64,000 nucleotides of DNA from Istiophorus platypterus (GCA_016859345.1 CM029126.1:1491001-1555000), one strand, 5' to 3'; shown: positions 34,180-46,841, counted from the stretch's first letter. Program-made: numbers and translations. Notes: generated by a model not told the origin, from the sequence alone.

Positions 34180-34330
34180 TCTCATTAACTGTAATAAATG
34201 TGTTTATTTGCATATTTAAATGAGAAAATTGTTCCTGTTGGCTGCAATTAATGCGGCTGCCTGCACACCGACGGGCCTGTTCCCTCATTAGGCTGCAGCC
34301 TCTCTGCTAACTGTTATTAATTGTTGTAGT
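34180..34330. promoter_or_regulatory. Candidate intronic conserved element
   Basis: Repeat-free block with an octamer ATTTGCAT (34206-34213), ATTTAAATG, CAATTAATG, TCATTAGG and TTATTAATTG. Homeodomain/POU-type sites are dense over 150 bp. Inference from motif content only. Confidence 0.25.
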
Positions 34331-34472
34331 CAGTATGTGTGTTTGTGTGTGTTTGTGTGGATGCAAACACAATAACACACAAAAAACACGCAGATACACA
34401 ACATTACACAAACACTGTCCTGGTGTGTCAGGCTTTTCCTACACATTTTTGTGTGTGGCAGCCCTGAGGTGA

Positions 34473-34526
<54 letters not shown>

Positions 34527-34561
34527 TATATACATACATACACACACAAACACACAGCCTC

Positions 34562-34592
<31 letters not shown>

Positions 34593-34866
34593 TGAACACA
34601 CAGTTTCTCCTGTTTACTCTATTGTCTTTATTTCTGGATTTAGCCTGAGGCCTGAAGAAACCTGTCACCACAGCACGTGTTTGTGTGTGTGTGTGTGTGT
34701 GTGTAACACAGAAACCATAGGACTTTGTGCCCTCGAGGCTGCTGAGCTTCGCAGTGATTGTGTGTTTGTCAGTGTCACATACATTGATCACAGCAGTCTC
34801 AATATGAATGTCTATTTGCTGGTATTTCACTGCTCTCTCTCTCACCCTGTGTGTGTTTGTGTGTGT

Positions 34867-34921
<55 letters not shown>

Positions 34922-35070
34922 TAAAGTGCTGCAGGATATATTGTTGTTGCCACACACACACTGAAGTTCCCCAGAATGACCTTTTTAAAAGGGCAACAAA
35001 GCAGCGGCGCACACACACACACATAAATAACAGTCCATATTCATTGGATTTAGAATTAACAGCTTTGACT

Positions 35071-35132
<62 letters not shown>
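34473..35132. repeat. Cluster of opposing (CA)n and (TG)n tracts
   Basis: CA at 34473-34521 and 34561-34587, TG at 34682-34704 and 34850-34921, and CA at 35073-35132. Adjacent CA and TG arms are mutually complementary. Confidence 0.9.
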
Positions 35133-35636
35133 AGCTGCAGCAGATCTCTGTGCATTTCAACTCATCAGCTGATGAGCCAAGAGGTTAAAGGAGCATTCTG
35201 TTTATTTCACAGTTGTTAGCCCAGAGAGAGTCTGATCAGACGATGGGGTCTGTGTCTGTGAGTCCAGCCCAGTGAACCAGGTCCAGGACCTGGGGGGTCT
35301 AACTTAGTACAGAGGCTGGGGGGGGGGACTGGTAGCATGCAACACAATTTTCTCATTATAATAATTCGTAACATGCTAATCTCTAACGGCACTTTGGCTG
35401 AGCATCGCAGCCTCTAGGGGGCGCCAGCCGGCCCGCAGGCCGTTCGTCTGGTCCACCTCCTCTCCTCCACCCGTGTGTACCCCCCGCCCCCCCACCCCCC
35501 AGCTCCCCCCCGTTGTCCTAATAGCTTATTGACAACCAATCAGCTGTGGCCCGGGGCAGGACCACTCACCGATCACCAAGTAGGCCAAGGTCATCGCATG
35601 CAGACGGCGAGCGCCACCACACAGCCAGCGCACACA
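35133..35636. other. Putative intron; C-rich near 35480-35515
   Basis: Unique sequence containing the CTCF-like site. No gene. Confidence 0.5.
35411..35427 (+). promoter_or_regulatory. Strong CTCF-like motif
   Basis: CCTCTAGGGGGCGCCAG differs from the CTCF core only at the third base (T for A) and has the preferred GGGGGCGCC right half. It lies within the putative intron in unique sequence. Confidence 0.45.
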
Positions 35637-35790
35637 ACACGGCAACGCAGCAACGCAGCAACGCAGCAACACAACAACACCACAACACCACAACACAACA
35701 ACACAACAACACGGCAACACAGTAACACAGCTACACAACAACACCACAACACAACAACACAGCAACACAATAACACAACAACACAACACA
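35637..35790. repeat. ACAACAC/GCAACAC cryptic minisatellite
   Basis: About 150 bp of 8-10-bp units (acaacaacac, accacaacac, gcaacgca). The Gln/Thr/His and Cys/Val frames across it are artefacts. Confidence 0.9.
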
Positions 35791-36170
35791 GCACATGATA
35801 CGCAACATGCAAACAGCTCAGAGCTGTAAAGTTTTAAATCAGAGCCGACGTCAACCTGTGGACATTTTTTATCATTTCCTGTTGTTACAAAATAAAAGCG
35901 TTATATACAGTTTAGAAACGACACACACACACTTCTGCATGCTGATTAAGGCCTTATTTCTGATTCACACAAAGTTTTACTATGATTTAATCCACATGAA
36001 GTTTATTGTGACATCACACACACTAAATTCTGATCAGTATGACACATAGACACACACATACACACACATACTGAGCCAAGTATCAGATCTTTCATCTGGG
36101 TTAATTAATGAAAAGTCTGCAGCAGACATCAGAGGACACACACACACATACACAAGCAGACACATGAGCG
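35791..36170. other. Putative intron, no feature
   Basis: AT-rich unique sequence with short CA tracts. Confidence 0.5.
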
Positions 36171-36243
<73 letters not shown>

Positions 36244-36354
36244 ACACACACGCACAGGCCACAAGCTTGATGTCCACTTTGCTCTACTCAGGATATCACA
36301 GGACACCGTGTGTGTGTATGTGTGTGTGTGTGTTTGTGGTTGTCACTGTGCTAT

Positions 36355-36407
<53 letters not shown>
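36171..36407. repeat. (CA)n - (TG)n - (CA)n cluster
   Basis: CA at 36179-36250, a short TG tract at about 36308-36334, and CA at 36357-36407. Confidence 0.9.
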
Positions 36408-36409
<2 letters not shown>

Positions 36410-36999
36410 TTTCCCATCCCACTCTCCAGCTGCTTCCAGTTGCCCTTCACCTCTTTCCATTCCGCAGGTCTATTTGTGACCTTTGACCTTTCCACCTCCG
36501 ACCCTGATCATATGACCACGACTAGGCCACTGCAGTGAAACAATGTGCGTTTGCGTGTGTGTGTGTGTGTGTTTTCGTCACTTTGTATTTTTGGACCTGA
36601 TTCGATTTCTCTACTTTCTGAGCAGCTCTGCCGTTTCTTCTGGTAAAGATCTTGGCGTTGAACTGATCCAGATGTTTTTCTGTATGATAAATTAAAACTA
36701 AAACCCTGGGTGCAGCGGCGGCTCCGGTCCGGACACAGCTCCAGCCTGGACTTGGATGTTATATAACCAGAAAGCGAGCGGAGACGTCTCGTCTCTCCCG
36801 GTCGGGTCGAGCTGTTTTCTTCTCACTCTCCTGCACCGACTCACACTGGTGATGCGAAGTGACGTCGCCTCCTCGTCTCCTCGTCTCGCTCTGCCGAGGG
36901 ACGGAGGGATGAGCGGAGGGAAGACGGACGAATCCACCGCCACGCTCAGACACACTCAGACTTTAGTTCTTCTCCAGTAACCAAACAACAATGACGCCA

Positions 37000-37001
<2 letters not shown>
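36408..37001. other. Putative intron, no feature
   Basis: Unique sequence with a short TG tract near 36553-36571. No exon recognised. Confidence 0.5.
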
Positions 37002-37040
<39 letters not shown>

Positions 37041-37211
37041 AACAGACACAAACATCCAATTGACTGCGAACGGACACACTCACAAACAAAAGCACACAGA
37101 CACACAAGTAAACAACGACCTCAGCTGTGTGTATGTGTGTACATGTTTGTTAACGTTTATATGTGAGATGTTGCACATCTGTTTTCTGCATCTTAACCCC
37201 CTGCTTCCAAT

Positions 37212-37288
<77 letters not shown>
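37002..37288. repeat. (CA)n tracts
   Basis: CA at about 37002-37038 and 37211-37288 (about 78 bp). Confidence 0.9.
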
Positions 37289-37292
<4 letters not shown>

Positions 37293-37395
37293 GCCTCGAG
37301 GCTGTTACACATCACTGTGTCTGTTCATGTGTGTGTTGACGTGTCCTCGCTAATTGTCTTCTATCACACTCAGCTGCTGCTGTTCTCTTACAGCT

Positions 37396-37415
37396 GGGGG
37401 GGGGGGGGGGGGGGG
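37396..37415 (+). repeat. G20 homopolymer
   Basis: Twenty consecutive G. Shorter G/C runs recur across the window (e.g. 2329, 7411, 31363). Confidence 0.9.
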
Positions 37416-39885
37416 TAAATAGACCGATGGACGAGCAGATGAAAACATGGGTGTGTTGCTGCTTGTGTGGCTGTGGACCCGGGCTGGGGGGCAGATTCAG
37501 TCGAGCTGGACAGAAACTGTACTGAGAAACTGTATCGAGACCCATGTTTAACCTTGAATTGAACCGGATTAATCTCAGAACCGGACCGGACTTCCTGCCA
37601 GATCAGATGTGATGTGAAGTATGGGGGGGGTTACAACACCTGATTAACTACCTGAATGATCAATGATCTGATCGGGTGATCGGTTTTAGAATTCTGTCTG
37701 TACTTCGAGCACTGAAGTAATCTGATTTTAAAGATCTGTTCTAAAGTTCGAGGAATATTTTACAGACGCAGTAGTTTTACCAATTCTGGCTCTGATCTAC
37801 GACTCGAAACCTCTCGTTAGCCTCTTCGCATCAATCATGGACTCGGCTGAGGGTCACATGGGGTCATGTGGGGTCACGCGGGGTTAAGGTGAGGTCGCAT
37901 TTCACCGGAGAATGTGAAGGGGGAAAATAAACCATGATGTGTAATAAATACAACTTCATATTCTGTCCTATTTCTAGAAGGTTCAGTCTCGCTGTCTAAG
38001 TTTCCCAGGACGGACAGTGACAGAACTTTCCGGTCCGGAGCAAAGACGAACGGGAGACTTTCATGCAGCAGTGGCGGTGGCGGTGCGTTGGTTCCATCCA
38101 GCAGCGGCTCCGTGACCTTCAACGATCGCTGTGGCGTGGAGAATCGCGTTTAGACAGAACCCGACGTCCCCGGAGCGTCGGCCCGCCCATCGGCCCGTCC
38201 GTCTCCACCGTGACGCTCCTCGGTTCCCTTGAGCTTTTGACCCCCCCCCCCAGTGGACGATGACCCCCGGGGATTTTTTTTCCCTCTCTGGTGGGATGAA
38301 GCGACGCTCTGCTCTCGCTCTGCGCTCTGCCTTCGCCCCAAGTCAAGGTCGCCGGAGAGATTAAAAAATTATACTCTCCGCTCTGCAGCTTATCTGCTCT
38401 GAATTCGGGTCTTAGGGGGGATAAGGGCTGGGAGTCGAGGGGGGGGGTCGCTGTCCTCCAAAGTCCCCCCCCCCCAGTACAGTAGAGAACTAGAGACAAG
38501 AGAAAAGTCCTTTGACAGGTTATTCATACTGCGGCTCGGGAGTCTGGAGCATTAAATGTCACCGGGAGGTGAAGAAAATGGTGTGAACGACTGATACCAT
38601 GTGTGTGTGTGTGTGTTGGGGCGGCGGGGCAGTGTCACTATCTGACCACCAGCTTTGACTGAGACGTCAACCTCCACTCCAGCATGTTACCTGGCTTCAT
38701 ACCTGCAGGGCTTTACATCCTCACTTCTGCTGTGGTGACTGACTTAAGTCTCTTCTGATTGGCTGGTGGCCATTAACCCCCCTTCAGGTATATTAACTCT
38801 CTGGTGCCGTAGTTTACAGGTGAAACTTACCAGGCCAACTACAAAGACCATGTAAACATGTTAAACGGCTGCGGTTGGTTCATTTGGCAGGAGCCATGAT
38901 GCACTTTTGACATCTCATGTAGCCTGAAACAAAACTAGGTTCAACCACACGACGTCCTCACACCTGTAAAGGTGAGGGGGCTTATTCAATAGCTGTGTTC
39001 TTATTGGCCATATTAGGAGACGGAGGAAGGGGCCTGGAGACTATCTGCCCTCATTTGCCGTGTTTCATTCATTCCACATAAAGTCTGTGACAGGAAAGAG
39101 GGGCTGAGGGAGGATTTAAGCCCCGCCTATGGCCACACCTCCACACCTGGCCAGTTGCAAGATGTCCACGTTGTTGTCTGACGCGGCCACTGTAGCTATG
39201 CCCTCAGAAAGTTCGTTCCAGATGTTCCAGATGTTCTTTGGTCCTTCGGCAAACAGCTGGAAGAGATGGCAGGTTTTTAATGGAATCAGTCTGTGTCGAT
39301 GCCAAAGTTAAAGCTGGAAAAAATGTCATTTTTCAACATTAGATGAACATTTTAAATAAAGCTAAATGCGATTAAGTCAGTTTGTCCCTTCGTTGTCAGT
39401 GCTGATGCTGTGTAGCTGTGGCGTAGTTGTTGTGTAGAGGCCTGAGACAAGTGTCTACGTATCAACGACACAGATATTGGAAATATGATACGTGTAAAAA
39501 AATGTGGTTTAAATCATTAATGAACGAACGATATATATTATGTTATTCATCTATTTAATCATTTAATATTTTCCTCCTCTAGAGCTTGAGCTTTGGATTT
39601 CTTAAGAAATATCTTGTGAAATGTAGTGATACGTATGTATGCATGTGTGTATATATACAGTATGTGTTGGTATGTACTGTATGAGTACATATGTGTGTAT
39701 ATATAAATATATATATATTTTTTTTTTCCCCCCCATTTACTTCTGTTTTTCATTGAATGTGTTTTTCTATTATTTTTTGTTGCTCTTAAAGGGCAAAAAT
39801 CATTAAAATACTAGTTGCAAAAGAGAAAGTTACATTTGGGAAAATTGACACAAAGGAGAAAATCTAGAAGAGACGAGCTTGCGAC
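37416..39885. other. Putative intron, no exon recognised
   Basis: Unique sequence. G-rich patches occur at 38240-38480 and a TA/TG-rich stretch at about 39633-39720. The stretch 38640-39300 may be an old repeat but no ends or family could be recognised. Confidence 0.45.
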
Positions 39886-40068
39886 ATGTCGCAGTACATC
39901 GCCACCATCGCCGCCATCGCCGCCATCTTGATGGTGGTTTTTTCCTTCAGCTCTGCTTCCTACAGATCGGTCGGCTACAGGCCGGAACGCGACGTTTCTC
40001 GGAGCAAACTTCCAGGAAACCGCATTTACCCTCGGCCCGGCTGGAGCCGCGGCGGCTCGGCCTTATGA
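39886..40068 (+). CDS. Candidate 60-residue membrane microprotein (uncertain)
   Basis: An isolated ATG frame with an in-frame TAG 21 nt upstream, so it would be complete. Residues 4-26 (YIATIAAIAAILMVVFSF...) form a hydrophobic segment able to act as a signal anchor. The tail is rich in Arg, Pro and Gly (ending PRPGWSRGGSAL). Third positions are GC-rich (GCC, ATC, AGC, CGC), unlike the surrounding AT-rich sequence. The -3 base is G. No homologous family is recognised. Part of the hydrophobic segment comes from a tandem GCCATC hexamer, so chance is a serious alternative. It lies within the cadherin gene's putative first intron, same strand. Confidence 0.2.
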   Translation: MSQYIATIAAIAAILMVVFSFSSASYRSVGYRPERDVSRSKLPGNRIYPRPGWSRGGSAL

Positions 40069-40289
40069 TCACAGGTCACGCGTAAGAGGAAAAAATTGCA
40101 AGAGAGGGAAAATACCAAAATGCGTTGAGATGCTTGACTCGCTTTGCTGCGACAGAGCCGCTTTAATCTGAGGTTTCTTCCGATGATGAAAGGCAGTGTG
40201 GAGCCTCTTAGACAAACAAGAACCTCCTGAGGATGAAACAGCAGCAGCTCAGCGACGAAGAAGAGCGACTGTAACCACGGCTTCATCTA
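40069..40289. other. Putative intron, no feature
   Basis: Unique sequence without recognisable exon. Confidence 0.4.
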
Positions 40290-40720
40290 CACGTACACAC
40301 ACACACACGTACACACACACATACACACCCACACACATACATACACACAAGCACATACACACACACACGTACACACACACATACATACACACATCTCGCT
40401 TATCACTGCTTGCTGAGCCGTGGGAGTGAAGATATTGGGGACATTCAGTGTTTTCAGGAGGCTGCTCGGTTTTCCTGCGGTAAAAGCCGGATTTTTTTTG
40501 TGAGTGTAAGCAAGTATCACTGTGAACTTCCTGTCACCCCCCCATCATCCTTAACATCTAATTCCTCTCCCTTGTTGCTAATGATTAAGTGATTAAGAGC
40601 AGGAGGCGGAAAAGTTCACCCTGATAATAAAAATGTTTAGCAGACACATTCGTGGATTTACACCAGTGGAAGATTTTATTACATGAGTGTGTGTGTGAGC
40701 GTGTGTGTGTGTGTGTGTGA

Positions 40721-40754
<34 letters not shown>

Positions 40755-40870
40755 ATCATGGTGGTTGGTCACAGCAGAAAATCTGTTCTGCTGTGATCGT
40801 ACATCCTCTGATGTTCCAGTCTGACCAGTCCATCTGCCACACACACACTAACACACTCACACTCACACAA

Positions 40871-40907
<37 letters not shown>

Positions 40908-41050
40908 CACGTATAGACACACACACACGTTGCCAGCTGTCACACGGCGGTCCCGGGATACCTGACCCATATGCCTCCTTCACCACATGGACACATGCTT
41001 ATACACACAAACACACACACACACGCAAACAAAATCTTAATTCAATATAC
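40290..41050. repeat. CA/TG-rich cluster
   Basis: CA with GTAC/CATA interruptions at about 40292-40395, TG at 40681-40752, and CA at about 40840-40930 and 41000-41075. Between them, 40583-40597 (GATTAAGTGATTAAG) holds two NKX2-like sites. Confidence 0.85.
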
Positions 41051-41807
41051 ACACATACACATATACACTCACACACAGTCTGTAAATATCTGAGTTCTGT
41101 TACCAAACATGTCCACCTGCAGATCTTCAGTTTAAAGTTTTCAGTGGAAATAAACCGGTTCGTTCTGTTTCTGTTTTTCTGATTGATTCAGTGGCAGAAA
41201 ATTAATCTGCAGAGATTTTGATAATTGATACACTTCTCACGTTGTTTATCAAACAAAAACAAAAGCAAAGGAAAGAATTTTTGTGAAAATCTTTTTTAGA
41301 TAAAACATCGATGGTTTTTCAGTCAAACAAAAAGACGACGTCTTTCTAGACTCTGAAACCGTGACGGACGTTTTCATCTCAGCGTTTCATAGACAAAAAG
41401 ATTAAATGATCAGTCGAGAAAAATGTTATAAAAAATCTGGTCAAAGTTACGAGCTGATATTAAGGCGATAACCTGGTTAGAACATTCATCAGTTTAAATC
41501 AGTTCACTCAGATTCTCAAAAGAACCGATCACTGAGAACCAGGTGTCTCTAAAATAATCGGCAAACCACAAAGGTTCCTTACGTAATTAATTCTGAGCGA
41601 GTTCTTGAAGAGGGAAATAGGATTATCATTGACCCTGATCGGCTTCTTCTCAGAGGCCGTTTTGTGTCGGCTGAGACTCATGGGTATCGTAGTTCTAAGA
41701 GCTGTTCACAGACACACACTGTTCCCACTTAAAGCAATGTTCTCGCTTCTCAGAAACGTCCTCAGTCTGAAAAATCAGAGCAGACCTCACAGAGATGGAA
41801 GAACTAG

Positions 41808-41810
<3 letters not shown>
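41051..41810. other. Putative intron, no feature
   Basis: AT-rich unique sequence. No exon recognised. Confidence 0.5.
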
Positions 41811-41838
<28 letters not shown>

Positions 41839-41970
41839 CACGCACACATGTGCATGCACACACACAAACACACACACGAAAATGACCCACTGGCCTGACA
41901 AATGAAAAAACTCCGCCAAAAGAAAACACACACTCAGAGGTAAATGTAATATGACAATGAAGCTGAACAC

Positions 41971-42004
<34 letters not shown>

Positions 42005-42628
42005 GCAGCAACAATAAAGGACTAAACTTTATTTGGGAGTCACACGTTGCTTCAGGGACAACAACAAAGGTGTAGATGTCCACCCCCTCACACATAGACA
42101 CACATGCTTATGCATACACACACACATGCACACACCTTCACACACACACACACACCTCTTCAGAGTGTGGCTGGTAATCCAATATGAAGCAGGTTGGTGT
42201 TTGCAGCGCTGTGGCCTCAAATCAGCTCTGACAGGACGACCGCCACTCGCTCTCTCACACCCCGAGGGTGTGCGTGTGTGTGTGTGTGTGTGCGCGCGTC
42301 TGTTTGTGTGTTGTGTGTCGCCGTGCCAAACAGTCCAGTCAAGCCGCCACACTCAGCTAACACCTAGCTGAGCTCCGTGTGTGTTTGTGTGGGTTTTGTC
42401 CATTTAGACCCGCGTGTTTGCTCGGTGACCATGTGACTCTATTTAGCTGTTTTGTGCTTGTTTTTGTGTGTGTGTGTTTGTGTGTGTGTTGTTCATTTTG
42501 TTTCTTACATTTTTATTAGCTAGATGCAGTTTATTCCATATTGTTATAACTATACTATGTGTGAATGTAATTTCAACCTCTTACCTGAATGCCACACACA
42601 CATACACACACACACACACACACACTCT

Positions 42629-42666
<38 letters not shown>

Positions 42667-42835
42667 GATTAGTATTATAAATGAATAAAATATACTGAGA
42701 GAATTATTTGAAAAATCCATGAGAAAACTATAAACATATTCAGACAAACTCCAACACACTCCTACACACTCCGACACACACTCCGACACACACTCTGATA
42801 CACGCACTCTGACACACACACTCTGACACACACTT
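41811..42835. repeat. CA/TG-rich cluster
   Basis: CA at about 41811-41876, 41972-42001, 42113-42153 and 42594-42660. CACACTCCGACA-type units at about 42750-42835. TG at about 42268-42295. Short unique stretches separate them. Confidence 0.85.
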
Positions 42836-43029
42836 CCCGCCCTGCAGCGTTGTACTGGAGGTGCGAGGACACGCCTGATGACTTATTGATGCCACTTGTC
42901 TAATATAAATGCGTCGTTGTGATAGAGACGCGTTTTTGAGACAGCAGAAGAAGAAGAGGACGATTCTCTGTTGGTTTCCCTGGAGCTTGTTGGGGTTTTT
43001 TCCGTCTGATGTTGAGGGAGTTGGAGGAT

Positions 43030-43061
<32 letters not shown>

Positions 43062-43191
43062 GGATTTCAAAGTGGCTCCCAGGCTGGAGAGTGTTTCACT
43101 GAAGATATGTGGCAGCCATTTTGTTGTCTTTTTTGTTGTTGTTTTTTTTTTTTTTTTTTTAGCCTTCGGGGTGTCAATGGTTAAACGTTTG

Positions 43192-43236
<45 letters not shown>

Positions 43237-43858
43237 CACCACCCACACACACACACACAAACACACACACCATCCACAAACACACACACATACACACACA
43301 CACACACAGGAATCTGCTGGATTCAAATTTTGTTGTTTTGTGTGTTTTCATACTTTAGTGTTATTGATTAGTTTGCAGGCAGTGTCGAAGAGTTTGTGAG
43401 AATTTGAACAAGAACGATTCTTAGCTGAAGGCAGATGGTTCTAAAGTACTACCTCACCCATGCCCCCCCCCCCCGGCCGCTGCCATAGTAGTCACCCAAT
43501 CAGAGGGGGAGTCTCAGCTATGGTGAATTCAGAAGATCGCGTCTTTGTAACTAGAAACAAAAAGCAGGTGCAGCAGAACATCTGTGATTTCAATTGATTT
43601 TTTTTTTTTAATATACTGAAATGCACCTTGGGAGTCGTAGTTGACGGAGTTCCACTGAACTTATCATCCAGTGTTTGCTTCTCTGCTTTTACATTGTAAG
43701 TAAATAGATTTTCTAGAGTTCAGACCTTCCACTCGACTCGGTTTCCAGGGGAAACGTCGGTGCATCTGGACTAAATACTGAGCGACAATATACTTGTTAT
43801 ACTGTGAGTTCAGTTCATGAATAGGGTCGTTTCCAGCCGCGTAGGCATCCTCATGGAG

Positions 43859-43860
<2 letters not shown>
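42836..43860. other. Putative intron; short GGA, T20 and CA tracts
   Basis: GGA at 43030-43062, a T-run at about 43141-43160 and a CA array with CCA/CAAA interruptions at about 43193-43309. A C-run lies near 43464. No exon recognised. Confidence 0.6.
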
Positions 43861-43914
<54 letters not shown>

Positions 43915-43938
43915 ATATGCGTGTGTGTGCGTGTGTGT
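43861..43938. repeat. (TG)n microsatellite
   Basis: About 54 bp of TG followed by a short GC-containing TG extension. Confidence 0.95.
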
Positions 43939-45340
43939 TCAGTCTCAGATGAGTCTTTCCTGGTGGAGGCTGCAGGTGCGGTGATGAGTTTCAGGCCCTA
44001 AAACAAACAGCAGGCGGCTCCGTCATCGCTCGGAACCTGCCTCACTTTGTTTAATGAGACGTGAAGTTATGGAGGAGTGTGTGTGTGTGTTGGGGGGGGT
44101 CGTCTTACACCCGGAAAAGAAACACCGCCGATGACAGACGTACTGTTGGGGCCCTGCAGCTGAAATAGCATCAGACTTTCTCAAGAGGTTTAAACATCCT
44201 TAGCTTTCGTGTCTGTAAACACTAGATTCACCTTTTTTTTCTAGATACAGACTTAAATCAGCCGTTTTTCCAGTGAAGTCTTGTATTGCTCCGTAGACTG
44301 AAGCGAGGTCGGTTCATTCCCAAGTGTCAGCCGAGGTGAACGTCTCGCTCCGGTGACACGGCTCCGTCGACGCACCGCCGCCGCCGGAGACTCCATTTCC
44401 CGGGACGCGCTGCTCAGAGGTCACTTCTCGTGTGATGCGGGAGGCTTTGGGGAGCTCGAGACGTGATGACAGGCGGAAGGAGGCAATGGACGGTGGCGGC
44501 GCGTCGTGGCGGTGTCTCTGGCGGGGGCGGGGGCACGTAGGGGCAGGTTTGTGACTGTTAGCGGTGAGGTTCAGTTTCCGACTGAATATGAGTTTAAAGC
44601 AGATCACGATCGGACTGATGATCTGATAACGATACACCGGCTGATAGTCACTTTTTTTTTTAACAGAAACAGAAACGCAAAGGTTATTGATTAGGATCCC
44701 TCAGATTTAGTTATTGAAGAGCTCTGACCCAATATATTAAATGTACTGATCAGAACAGCTGGAAAATAAACATGAACGACAACAAAATTTAGTTTTATGG
44801 TACAAAATATTATATTATTACTGTTGATTATAACAGGTACTGAGTTAAATATAGTTTAGATAGTTACAGTAGACTTGTACCAACTCTGTCACAATGGTTA
44901 ATTTTAATGTGATAATTTATCCAGTTTATTAATTTACCAGTATATTTATTTTTTTCCATCTGTACAATTGAAAGAATTTTCCAGCCACTATTTATGAAGC
45001 CTTTTAACACCACGTGTTTCCAATGAAGCAGTAAACTGACTGAGGGCAAATTCTGCTGCAGAGAGAAGACAGAAATCATGGGGGTTGGTGGGGGGGGGGG
45101 GCACAGGGGGGGTCCAAACCTGCTCTCACTTATTCCTAGAGTCTTTCCACTGGTCTAAAACTCCAGATGTTACCAGCTCTAACCAGCTGTTTTTAAATGC
45201 GATGAGTTAATGAAAGCTCCATCAGCACCGACACTTTATAGCAGAAAGGATTTTTGCATCCGTCTGAAGCTTATCCAGAAGCCTATGAAGCAAAGTGAAC
45301 ACAGAGGCAAAGTGGAACTGGGGATGTGGTCTGTGACCAT
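43939..45340. other. Putative intron, no exon recognised
   Basis: GC-rich around 44330-44560, then AT-rich to 45060. A G-run lies near 45089. No domain-bearing frame. Confidence 0.5.
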
Positions 45341-45470
45341 GGGGCCGTGGCTCAGGCGGTGGAGCGTCTGGTCCATCAACCGGAAGGCCGGCGCTTCGAT
45401 TCCCCCCCGGTCCACATGTCAACGTGTCCTCGGTAAGACTCTGAGCCCAGGTCGTCCCTGATGAATCAGT

Positions 45471-45507
<37 letters not shown>

Positions 45508-45580
45508 ATGGGTGGATGTAGAGTAAAGCTCTGAGTGGTTGATAAGACTAGAAACTTCTACATAAGTACAGTTATTTACC
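45341..45580 (+). mobile_element. tRNA-derived SINE with fish-type 3' tail
   Basis: The tRNA-like head has a Pol III A box (TGGCTCAGGCGG, 45348-45359) and B box (GCTTCGATTCC, about 45393-45403). The body contains 'ccggtccacatgtcaacgtg' and 'ctcggtaagactctgagccc'. The tail carries 'gtaaagctctgagtggttga', then 'taagactagaa' and 'cataagtacag'. This is the layout of a widespread teleost SINE. A TG microsatellite (about 45472-45506) has expanded inside the body. Confidence 0.85.
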
Positions 45581-45954
45581 TGTGTCTGTGTGAAAATGTG
45601 TGTCTGAATCATACTTTAATTCTAGTGAAAAAAGCAAAATGTGGATAAAACTTGTGTTAGAGGAGCTGGAGCATCTTTTTCATCTGATGAAAAAAAACGT
45701 GGCAAACTGGTTTAAATACTAGAATACACACACACACAGGAACACACACACACAGGAACACACACACAGGAACACACACACACACGCACACACACACACA
45801 CAGGAACACACACACTCACACACACACACAGACACACACACACACACACCTGACTCAGCACGGCCTCTAACTGAGCCCAAAACAACCTTCATCAAGTAAA
45901 GCTGAACATACAGCCTGGAGCCAGACCTCCTTCACCTCCAGCACCTCCTGCAGG
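45581..45954. repeat. CACACAGGAA minisatellite at 45724-45850 in unique sequence
   Basis: CA runs regularly interrupted by GGAA (four copies), then pure CA. Flanking sequence is unique. Confidence 0.85.
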
Positions 45955-46640
45955 GCCCCCCTCCTCCTCCTCCTCCTCTCTCCTCCTCCCTCCTCCTCCT
46001 CCTCCTCCTCCCACTCTTTCTTCTCACGGTCTCTTTTTTCTTCTTTTCCTCATTTCCTTCTCTTTTCATCACTCTGTCCCCTTCACTTTTCTTCCTCTCC
46101 TCTTTTCTTTCTTCCATCCCCTTTCTGAACCTCCTCCTCCTCGTCTTCCTCTCTCTCTGCCTTTTTTTCCTCATTTTCCCTTCTCCTCTTCCTCTTCTCA
46201 TCATCCTCTCCAACCTTCTTCTCCTCTTCCTCCACATCTTCCTCCTCTTCTCCTTTTCTTTATATTCCTCTCTTTTCCCCACCCTTGGTCTTCTCCCTCT
46301 CTCCTCTTTCTCCTTTTATTCACCCCTCTCTCTTTATCCATCTGCTACCATCCTCTCTTTCTTCTTACTCTTTTTCCTCCTCATTCCCGTTTTCTCTGGT
46401 TTCCCCTTCTTTTCTTCTCGTTTTCACTTGTCCTCTTTGTTGCTTCTCCCTCCGTCTCTTTTTGAGTTTCTTCCTTCTTATTATCTTGTCCTCATTTCTC
46501 CTCTTTGTTCCACCTATTCATCCCTCCCTTTTTCACTCCTTCTCTTCTCCTCCTTGTCTCCTCCCTCCTCTCTCCCTTCTTCTTCTTCTCCTTGCCCTCC
46601 CACCATCCTCATCCTCCTGTCCCCTTTCGCTCCTTTCTTC
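45955..46640. repeat. About 690-bp polypyrimidine tract
   Basis: The + strand is almost entirely C/T in TCC, TTC and CTTT units. Ser/Leu/Phe/Pro frames (149 and 119 codons) and the reverse Arg/Lys/Glu frame are artefacts. Confidence 0.9.
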
Positions 46641-46841
46641 TTCTCCCAAACAACAAACACAGTCTGCTTCAGACTCAACCTCCCACTGCTGCTTCCACCT
46701 CCTCCTGCCACAACACACACTCACACACCCCTGATGTCTGGAGGTCGCAGTAGCCGAGGTCAGAGGTCACAATTCAAAGGAGTGTGAGGAAGCTTTGATC
46801 AAAAACACTCATGACTGTTTGCAAAGATGGAGATGATTAGA

